Below, one piece after another: positions 40,108 to 45,606 of a stretch of 45,606 nucleotides of DNA; the first letter of the stretch is position 1; each line of letters begins with the position of its first letter. Source of the DNA: Sphingomonas hengshuiensis (GTDB lineage Bacteria > Pseudomonadota > Alphaproteobacteria > Sphingomonadales > Sphingomonadaceae); contig QFNF01000022.1 of assembly GCA_003240755.1 (NCBI GenBank), positions 1-45,606 of the forward strand. The letters are read 5' to 3'. Position numbers and translations under genes: made by a program. The notes under the pieces were generated by a model. That model had not been told where the DNA came from. It did no database searches and saw only the letters and a list, made by a program, of their open reading frames with translations.

Positions 40108-42492
40108 ATGCCGATTTCGCCTGCTCGCGCCTGCCGCATTGTCCTGTTTGCCAGCGCCGCGCTGTTCGCCTTTCCGGCGCTGGCGGCCGATCCGGTACCG
40201 GCCGATCGCGACGATGCCGCCGTCGAACCCCAGCGGGAGGGTGGCGAGGACATCGTCGTTACCGCCCGCCGACGGGTCGAACGCAGTCAGGACGTGCCGA
40301 TCGCGATCAACGCGTTCGGCGCGGCGCAGATCGAATCGACCCGCACCTACAACTTGCGTGATCTGCAACAACTGACCCCCAGCCTGGTCGTCACCAACAC
40401 CAATCCCCGCAACACCAGCATCAACATCCGGGGGCTCGGCAACAATGTCGCCGTATATAATGACGGACTGGAGCCTGCGGTCGGCGTCTATGTCGACGGC
40501 GTGTATCTGGCCCGGCCGGGCCAGACGGTATTCGACCTTGCCGATCTGGAACGCATAGAGGTGCTGCGCGGCCCGCAGGGGACGCTGTTCGGCAAGAATA
40601 CCTCGGCCGGTGCGGTTGTCGTGACGACCAGGATGCCGACCTTCGATCCGGAGGCGGGCGGCGACGTGTCGCTCGGCAATGTCGGCTTCCGTCAACTCCA
40701 TGCCTATGTCTCCGGTCCGATCACCGACAGCCTCGCCGCGCGGCTGTTCGTGTCGAAGACCGATCGCGACGGCTTTACCCGCAACCGGTTCGACGGACGG
40801 TTAGGACAGGATTTCCACGACCTGAACGTGCGCGGACAGTTGCTGTACCGGCCGACCGATACGCTGACGCTGCGGGTCATCGGCGACTGGGGCCGGCAGC
40901 ACGCGTTCACCGCCGGTACGATCCTGCTCGGCGCGATCCGCAGCTATGATAACGGCGCCAATTTCGCGAACAACTATTACGACCGTGCTGCGCGGCTGGG
41001 CTATACTCCGGTGCCGGCCGATCCCGCGTTCCGCATTACCGACGTCAATGCCAATCCGCGCTATGCGATGAACCAGCACGGCATCAACGTTACCGCCGAT
41101 CTCGATCTGGGTGCAGCGACGCTGACCTCGGTCACGGCCTATCGCGCATGGAACTGGTATCCGCACAATGACGGCGACGGCACCAGCATCGATGCCGGCG
41201 CCGATTTCCACCAGAGCAACGAGCAGAAGCAGGTCAGCCAGGAACTGCGCATCGCGTCGAACGGCGACCGCCCGGTCGATTACGTCGCCGGCCTCTATTA
41301 TCTCTACCAGTCGATCCGCGCCGAGGCGGTGAACCTGTACGGTTCCCGCGCCGCCGACTGGTTCCTGCCGCCAACGACCAATGCCGCGGTCGGGGCGGCG
41401 GCGCTCAACGACTATGGCGTGGTCAGCCAGTCGCGCCCCGTTACCGACAGCTATGCCGCCTTTGCCCAGACGACCTGGCATATCGTGCCGGGCGTCGATC
41501 TGACCACCGGTCTGCGCTACACCTATGAAACCAAGTCCGGCTATTTCGACCAGGTAGCGGCCGGCCGCTCGCTCGCCGGGCTGACCCCGGCACAGCAGGC
41601 CGCGGCGCAGGCCATTCGCTCGCGCTACGGTGTCGCCAACCGCTACGAAGCGGAAACCAGGGCAGGGCGGTTGTCGGGACAGGCGACGCTGTCGTGGAAG
41701 GTCGCCGACCCCGTGCTCGGCTACGTCACCTATGCGCGCGGCAACAAGTTCGGGGGGCTGAACCTCGCCAACATCACGACGACCGGGCAGTTTGCCGCCA
41801 ATCCGGTGATCGCGCCGGAGACGATCGACAGCTACGAAGCGGGGGTGAAGACGACCTGGGCCGGCGGACGGCTGACCGCGAATGTCGCCGCCTTCTGGAC
41901 CGATGTGCAGGATTACCAGACGACGATCATCGATATCGAACGCAACGGAGTCAGCTTCTTCACCAACGCGGCAAAGGTGCGCACCCGCGGGTTCGAAGCG
42001 GACGTGCGGATGACGCCGACACGGTGGCTGACGCTCTATGGTTCGGGTACGTATGACGATGCCCGCTACATTTCCTACGCCAATGCGCCGTGCCCGATCG
42101 AAATCACGGGCCGGACGCTGTGCGATCTGTCGGGACGAAAGCTGCCCGGCGTATCGGAATGGGCGGCGTCGGCGGGCGGGGAGGTGCGCGCGCCGCTCGC
42201 GAACATGGCCGGCCGTCCGGGCGAGGTCTATTTCGGCGGCGATTACAGCTATCGTTCGAGCACCAACTCCACCGCCAGCCTCAGCCGCTATTCGGTGATC
42301 CCGGCCTATGATCTGCTGAACCTTCGCCTCGGCTTCCGCACCGACGACGGGCTCTTCGACATTCAGCTCTGGGGCCGCAACGTCACGGACGAAACATATT
42401 TCCTGTCCCGTGCCGCTGCCAATACCGGCGCGATCACCGGCACGCTGGGCGACCCGCGTACCTACGGCGTCACGCTGCGCACGAGGTTGTGA
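40108..42492 (+). CDS. TonB-dependent receptor, sulfatase-linked
   Basis: Outer-membrane receptor of 794 residues, complete. A signal peptide ends near FPALAA (about 28). A TonB-box-like EDIVVTARRR lies near residue 47. The plug has SLVVTNTNPRNTSINIRGLG, VGVYVDGVYLARPG and ERIEVLRGPQGTLFGKNTSAGAVVV. Barrel strands follow to GDPRTYGVTLRTRL at the C-terminus. It is divergent from the sulfatase-FGE operon, and the shared control region suggests uptake of a sulfated compound. This class (FecA/CirA-like, common in sphingomonads) often serves aromatic or organosulfur substrates. The ATG at 40108 follows GAAGGACC. Confidence 0.94.
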   Translation: MPISPARACRIVLFASAALFAFPALAADPVPADRDDAAVEPQREGGEDIVVTARRRVERSQDVPIAINAFGAAQIESTRTYNLRDLQQLTPSLVVTNTNPRNTSINIRGLGNNVAVYNDGLEPAVGVYVDGVYLARPGQTVFDLADLERIEVLRGPQGTLFGKNTSAGAVVVTTRMPTFDPEAGGDVSLGNVGFRQLHAYVSGPITDSLAARLFVSKTDRDGFTRNRFDGRLGQDFHDLNVRGQLLYRPTDTLTLRVIGDWGRQHAFTAGTILLGAIRSYDNGANFANNYYDRAARLGYTPVPADPAFRITDVNANPRYAMNQHGINVTADLDLGAATLTSVTAYRAWNWYPHNDGDGTSIDAGADFHQSNEQKQVSQELRIASNGDRPVDYVAGLYYLYQSIRAEAVNLYGSRAADWFLPPTTNAAVGAAALNDYGVVSQSRPVTDSYAAFAQTTWHIVPGVDLTTGLRYTYETKSGYFDQVAAGRSLAGLTPAQQAAAQAIRSRYGVANRYEAETRAGRLSGQATLSWKVADPVLGYVTYARGNKFGGLNLANITTTGQFAANPVIAPETIDSYEAGVKTTWAGGRLTANVAAFWTDVQDYQTTIIDIERNGVSFFTNAAKVRTRGFEADVRMTPTRWLTLYGSGTYDDARYISYANAPCPIEITGRTLCDLSGRKLPGVSEWAASAGGEVRAPLANMAGRPGEVYFGGDYSYRSSTNSTASLSRYSVIPAYDLLNLRLGFRTDDGLFDIQLWGRNVTDETYFLSRAAANTGAITGTLGDPRTYGVTLRTRL

Positions 42493-42567
42493 CCCATGCC
42501 GGTATCGTCAGGCCGCGCGTGGCGATCGCGCGGTTGCCGCCGCACGTTTCGCCCACCGCGCAGCGGC

Positions 42568-43338
42568 CTATCGCTTGGCACGCTGCCAGGCGGCTTCCTG
42601 CTGGTTGAGCGTCCGTTCGGCGAAAGCGGGATCGGCTGCCTCCATCGCGGCGAAGCGGCGTTCGAACTTGCCATTGGCGGCGCGCAATGCCGCTTCCGGG
42701 TCGATGCCCAGATGGCGCGCCCAGTTCACGACGGAAAACAGCAGGTCGCCGACTTCCTCGATGCGGGCCGCGTCGGTCTCGGCCTGTTCCACCTCGGCGA
42801 GTTCCTCGTCGATTTTCGCGCGTGGACCGCTGGCATCCGGCCAGTCGAAGCCGACCCGCGCGGCGCGCTTCTGCAACTTCTCGGCACGCGCCAGTGCCGG
42901 CATGCCCAATGCGACGCCCGCGAGCGTACCGCTCTGGCCGGGCCGGGCCTGTCGCTCGGCCGCCTTGACCTGTTCCCATAGAGGATGTCCGCCATCGGCC
43001 GCATCGCCGAAGATATGCGGATGGCGCCGCTCCATCTTGTCGCTAATCGCGTCGACCACGTCGCGTAGATCGAACAGTCCGGCTTCTTCGGCAATCCGAC
43101 TGTGGAACACGACCTGCAGCAGCAGGTCGCCCAGTTCGTCCTTCAGGTCGGCCATGTCGCCACGCTCGATCGCGTCGGCAACCTCATAGGCTTCCTCGAT
43201 GGTATAGGGTGCAATCGTCGCAAAGCTCTGCGCACGGTCCCATTCGCAACCGGACACCGGATCACGCAACCGCGCCATGATCGCGACGATGCGACCGACG
43301 GTGTCGATCGCCGAAGATCCGTCCATCCGATCAGCCAT
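42568..43338 (-). CDS. mazG: Nucleoside triphosphate pyrophosphohydrolase MazG
   Basis: Hydrolyses (d)NTPs to monophosphates and pyrophosphate, cleaning the nucleotide pool and affecting ppGpp-linked stress; 256 residues, close to E. coli MazG. The first domain has RLRDPVSGCEWDRAQSF and the metal-binding motif EEAYEVADAI...LKDELGDLLLQVVFH (residues about 48-80). The second, C-terminal repeat has EEVGDLLFSVVNWARHLG. The start is the ATG at 43338. What looks like the tip of an IS21-type element lies only three bases upstream of it, so the native promoter region may have been replaced. Confidence 0.95.
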   Translation of the reverse strand: MADRMDGSSAIDTVGRIVAIMARLRDPVSGCEWDRAQSFATIAPYTIEEAYEVADAIERGDMADLKDELGDLLLQVVFHSRIAEEAGLFDLRDVVDAISDKMERRHPHIFGDAADGGHPLWEQVKAAERQARPGQSGTLAGVALGMPALARAEKLQKRAARVGFDWPDASGPRAKIDEELAEVEQAETDAARIEEVGDLLFSVVNWARHLGIDPEAALRAANGKFERRFAAMEAADPAFAERTLNQQEAAWQRAKR

Positions 43339-43341
43339 CGT

Positions 43342-43391
43342 TGTTGCCGCCAGTTAGAAAAGACACATTCTCCGCCAATTAGAAATGACAC
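43342..43391. repeat. Two direct repeats resembling an IS21-family terminus
   Basis: CCGCCAGTTAGAAAAGACAC (43347-43366) and CCGCCAATTAGAAATGACAC (43372-43391) match at 18 of 20 positions and are 25 bases apart. Multiple short repeats inside each end, starting with TG, are a known feature of IS21-family elements. Here the tip would be TGTTGCCGCC at 43342. No istA or istB is seen and no partner end was found, so this is a remnant or solo end. Confidence 0.5.
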
Positions 43392-43400
43392 TCGTGGTGG

Positions 43401-43450
43401 CAGCGGGGGCAGCGTGGAGCCCCCCAAGCAGCGCAGCGCTGCCCCCGCTG
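43401..43450. repeat. Long GC-rich inverted repeat
   Basis: CAGCGGGGGCAGCG (43401-43414) and CGCTGCCCCCGCTG (43437-43450) are perfect 14-base arms with a 22-base loop. It lies just inside the presumed IS21-type end and could be that element's subterminal terminator, shielding it from flanking transcription. No T-run follows. The rest of the gap to 43591 holds no gene. Confidence 0.6.
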
Positions 43451-43591
43451 AGGCGCTGTCCTATCGTTTCTGACGTCCTTGGACCCGCTGCGACAGCAGC
43501 GGGCTCGGTAACGCCGGTGGACGGCCGCGAACGCCCAAACTACGCCGTTCCACGTGGCTATCTCGCCTCCCGAAACAGGTCACTCTGCCGT

Positions 43592-44008
43592 TCAGGCCGA
43601 TGCTGCCGGGGCGTAAAGATCGAGGTCGATCGCCAGATTGCGTTCGGCAAGCAGCTGCAACGTGCCCGGCTCCAGTGTCAAGCCGCCGGTCCAATCATGA
43701 AAGTAGCCGCCGATAGCCACATAACAATTATACCGGCGAGTCACCTCGGTCCATGCTGAAAGATCGCTGGTTAGGCTGGAAAGAACAAGACCGATCTGTT
43801 GGTTTAGATCGGGCTCGAACTCCCAAGCTGCACCATACTGCCACAACCCCGTCGCTGCCACGGTTTGTTGGCCATGGCTGGTTGTGAAAGACTGTCCCTT
43901 CGAAACGCCTAATCGCGGCGCTTGGCCAAGGAGGGTCGTAATTTCGGACGGCTGAAGGTCATCGCCGTCAATCAACACAGAAACGATGGCTCGATGCAGG
44001 TTGTCCAT
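43592..44008 (-). CDS. DUF4279 domain protein
   Basis: A 138-residue protein. VSVLIDGDDLQPSEITTLLG followed by the GLWQYGAAWEFEPDLNQQI region and the central YNCYVAIGGYFHDWTGGL strand match the DUF4279 pattern. The family has no firm function, although members occur in polymorphic-toxin immunity neighbourhoods. The ATG at 44008 has a strong GGAGGATAGGAAGG site. The G+C content is visibly lower than in the core genes, suggesting transfer. No toxin gene is next to it. Confidence 0.8.
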   Translation of the reverse strand: MDNLHRAIVSVLIDGDDLQPSEITTLLGQAPRLGVSKGQSFTTSHGQQTVAATGLWQYGAAWEFEPDLNQQIGLVLSSLTSDLSAWTEVTRRYNCYVAIGGYFHDWTGGLTLEPGTLQLLAERNLAIDLDLYAPAASA

Positions 44009-44096
44009 CGCCCTTCCTATCCTCCGCCGGTGCTGCGGGGAAGGCGTTCAACGGCAGCAATCCGCATTCGAGCGCCAAAAGCGGACCGTCGCCTAA

Positions 44097-44162
44097 CCTG
44101 CCAATCTCAGACGTTTGAGGTGCGTCAGGCGGGCGGTACGGGGAATGGCCGAGATTGGCAGG
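44097..44162. repeat. Perfect 12-base inverted repeat with 42-base loop
   Basis: CCTGCCAATCTC (44097-44108) and GAGATTGGCAGG (44151-44162) face each other in the gap between the two divergent accessory genes. The neighbouring sequence CGCCAAAAGCGGAC resembles scattered intergenic repeats of sphingomonads. It may be a small non-autonomous repeat element or an RNA hairpin. Confidence 0.5.
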
Positions 44163-44188
44163 AAAGTGGACGTTAGCGATTCCTGATT

Positions 44189-45148
44189 ATGGCCGTCAGA
44201 ATGCCCGAAGCTGCCTCATCATCGTTTCTGTGGACGCCAGGTGTGGGACCAGATCGCACCGCGCTCCTTCGTATGGCTCGCGCTTTTCCAAAGCCTGCGG
44301 CGCCAATGGGGGAAGCATGGTTCATGGCGCCCGAGCGGGAGATGTACCCGCAATTGCTAGGCGACATAGCCACGCTGCCCGATGACGCTGTTATGCAGCC
44401 GCTTGAGGAAATTGCGTCAGGTTCGAGCAACTTCGGGTTACTCGCGGAATGGGTCGAATGGTTCCACTACCTGTTACCACAGCTCATAGTGCGTCGGTGG
44501 AAGCCGACCTATTTTCAACCCGCCGAAAGGCTGTTTACAGCCTTTATGAACCAGCACCCCGATGTCGAGGGCACGCTGCCGTACCCAGAGTTCTATGATG
44601 ACGCGCTTCACACTCTAGGCCGCTACATCATGTCACCCATCTTTTGGCCGGACGGAGAACTTGACTTTGCGAATTGCCTTTCCAAATGGACCGGCCCGAG
44701 TGGAGTAGCGGGCTGGTGGCGTGCAGGCAATCTGATATCCGCGTCGCTGTTCTTCTCTGCTAAGTACTTGGCGGCGAGCAATGTTGAAGCCTGGTTTCGT
44801 TCGGTCATAGGCATTTCCGACCGACACTGGCAGTTACAGGTTATAACATGGTTGACCGGTGCTAATCCAATTTTGACAGGTGAGATCAATCAGCCCGCCG
44901 AGCTCCCCGAGAACGGCCCATTTGATGTCGGGTGGGATTGGTCGCACGCCGTGAAAGGCAGCGACGTAGGTGGCTCCTTCCTTCCGCTGGACAACCGTAG
45001 AGCTATCGTAGAGGTCGCGCACGACATGAAGGTTGGGGCATTGTTTGAGGATGTCTGGACCGATCCGACGATGAGCGCCATTGCTGCCGAAGCGGCAGGA
45101 CTGCCTGAGGCCTTCCTGCAACGCTACCAGATCAACAATGGCTCGTGA
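44189..45148 (+). CDS. Hypothetical protein, 319 residues, accessory
   Basis: Not recognised. It is rich in tryptophan and other aromatics (EWVEWFHYLLPQLIVRRWKP, SPIFWPDGELDFANCL, SGVAGWWRAGNLISAS). Helices dominate, and a GWDWSHAVKGSDVGGSFLPL segment lies near residue 250. There is no signal peptide and no clear membrane segment. Base composition is lower in G+C than the core genes, and codon use is less biased. It is divergent from the DUF4279 gene and convergent with the transposase fragment. The ATG at 44189 has only a weak ribosome site. The whole frame is intact, so it is probably expressed or recently acquired. Confidence 0.65.
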   Translation: MAVRMPEAASSSFLWTPGVGPDRTALLRMARAFPKPAAPMGEAWFMAPEREMYPQLLGDIATLPDDAVMQPLEEIASGSSNFGLLAEWVEWFHYLLPQLIVRRWKPTYFQPAERLFTAFMNQHPDVEGTLPYPEFYDDALHTLGRYIMSPIFWPDGELDFANCLSKWTGPSGVAGWWRAGNLISASLFFSAKYLAASNVEAWFRSVIGISDRHWQLQVITWLTGANPILTGEINQPAELPENGPFDVGWDWSHAVKGSDVGGSFLPLDNRRAIVEVAHDMKVGALFEDVWTDPTMSAIAAEAAGLPEAFLQRYQINNGS

Positions 45149-45150
45149 CA

Positions 45151-45179
45151 ACGTCCGCTGCTTGGGCGCTAACGGACGT
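45151..45179. terminator. Hairpin between convergent genes
   Basis: ACGTCCG (45151-45157) and CGGACGT (45173-45179) form a 7-pair stem with a 15-base loop. It lies three bases after the stop of the 319-residue gene and overlaps the last codons of the transposase frame. It could end transcription from both sides. No T-run is present. Confidence 0.4.
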
Positions 45180-45606
45180 ATTCGCCTAGGCCGCGTGCCA
45201 CTAGTTCCTCGTTGGAGAGGCGAGGGCCGCGCTTCAGCTTCGGCGTGCACAGCCGGCGCCGGTCAATCTTGCTCGTGGCGGGGGCAGGGGCTGCGAACAC
45301 CCCGACGGACCGGGAGCTGCGCGCCGGCTCATTGTTGTTTCGCTTGGGATGATGCGGCGCGACTGCCTGGATGGCCTGCGCCATCGCCAGGGCGGCCCCC
45401 AGGTGCTTGTTGTCGACAATGGCGGCCTGGTTCACCCGGCGCATCTTGTCGAACACACGGTAGGGCAGCACGCGCTCGCCGTGGCGGATCTCGATGCGAC
45501 CGTCCGGGTACTCGCATACGTGGACGCGTTTGCGCGCCAGCGAGCGGGTGAGGGGCGTCGGCTCGAGGATGAACATGGCTTTATTGAAGTGCAGCGCCAA
45601 CGAGGC
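45169..45606 (-). CDS. ISNCY-like transposase, C-terminal part (5' end outside window)
   Basis: The frame is open to the right window edge, so only about the last 145 residues are seen. ALHFNKAMFILEPTPLTRSL, RKRVHVCEYPDGRIEIRHG, LPYRVFDKMRRVNQAAIVDN and KHLGAALAMA match the C-terminal region of ISNCY-type integrase-core transposases. The catalytic DDE core would lie outside the window. The C-terminal tail is basic (SKIDRRRLCTPKLKRGPR). The last codons run into a hairpin repeat, so the true end of the gene may be altered. Confidence 0.75.
   Translation of the reverse strand, partial: ASLALHFNKAMFILEPTPLTRSLARKRVHVCEYPDGRIEIRHGERVLPYRVFDKMRRVNQAAIVDNKHLGAALAMAQAIQAVAPHHPKRNNNEPARSSRSVGVFAAPAPATSKIDRRRLCTPKLKRGPRLSNEELVARGLGEYVR

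Noticed and set aside
43461..43694. Minus-strand 77-codon frame as an IstB remnant
   Set aside because: The sequence has no match to the IstB C-terminus, and it overlaps the well-supported DUF4279 gene.
43592..45148. Classical toxin-antitoxin pair
   Set aside because: The two genes are divergent, not overlapping or co-directional, and neither shows a known toxin or antitoxin fold. It is kept only as an open accessory pair.
1..45606. CRISPR arrays, tRNA or rRNA genes, prophage
   Set aside because: No regularly spaced repeat series, no cloverleaf or rRNA sequence, and no structural phage genes were seen on either strand.

Overview
The window looks like a chromosomal segment of a sphingomonad-type alphaproteobacterium (Sphingomonas or a close relative). 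This rests on the very high G+C of most of the sequence, large TonB-dependent receptors (one of the Xanthomonas/Caulobacter type), the gene repertoire, and several small proteins of a style common in sphingomonads. It is an inference from gene content. No rRNA or tRNA gene was seen.

Layout. 1-2990: a sugar-type TonB-dependent receptor running off the left edge, with palindromic operator-like sites upstream. 3173-3748: a YkgJ-type cysteine-cluster protein. 3841-13367: a complete assimilatory nitrate/nitrite cluster on the plus strand, in the order nasT, nasS, RNA leader, nitrate transporter, nirB, nirD, nitrate reductase, cobA. 13391-17530: a tripartite drug efflux operon (EmrB, EmrA, NodT-type outer membrane channel) on the minus strand, with a divergent TetR gene and paired operator-like sites. 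18447-19791: a second TetR gene, a promoter overlapped by palindromes, a structured leader and a 131-residue unknown protein. 19904-24998: a glutamine amidotransferase, an S9 peptidase, phosphatidylserine decarboxylase and a 2-hydroxyacid dehydrogenase. 25214-31547: a GH20 hexosaminidase, a NagX-like membrane acyltransferase, a small unknown protein and an M3 metallopeptidase. 31574-35405: a three-subunit molybdenum hydroxylase of PaoABC type. 35485-37110: a CPA1 Na+/H+ antiporter. 37296-42492: a formylglycine-generating enzyme and arylsulfatase operon, divergent from a TonB-dependent receptor. 42568-43338: mazG. From about 43340 to the end the sequence is a lower-G+C accessory patch: an apparent IS21-type terminus, a DUF4279 protein, an unknown 319-residue protein and the 3' part of an ISNCY-like transposase gene.

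How the genes work together. The nas cluster is self-contained. NasS senses nitrate and NasT is its ANTAR-domain RNA-binding partner. The 248-base gap after nasS holds two tandem hairpins with six-base loops, each with A at loop position 1 and G at position 4, followed by a strong intrinsic terminator. This is the expected architecture for NasT antitermination ahead of the transporter and enzyme genes. cobA at the end supplies the siroheme precursor needed by NirB. The sulfatase locus couples a Cys-type sulfatase, its maturation enzyme and an outer-membrane receptor. Both enzymes appear to carry their own export signals, which suggests that the cysteine is converted after export, in the periplasm.

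No CRISPR array, prophage or obviously new multi-gene defence system was found. The most novelty-rich parts are the NasT leader RNA, the apparently exported sulfatase/FGE pair, the regulatory region around 19060-19395, and the accessory patch at the right end.
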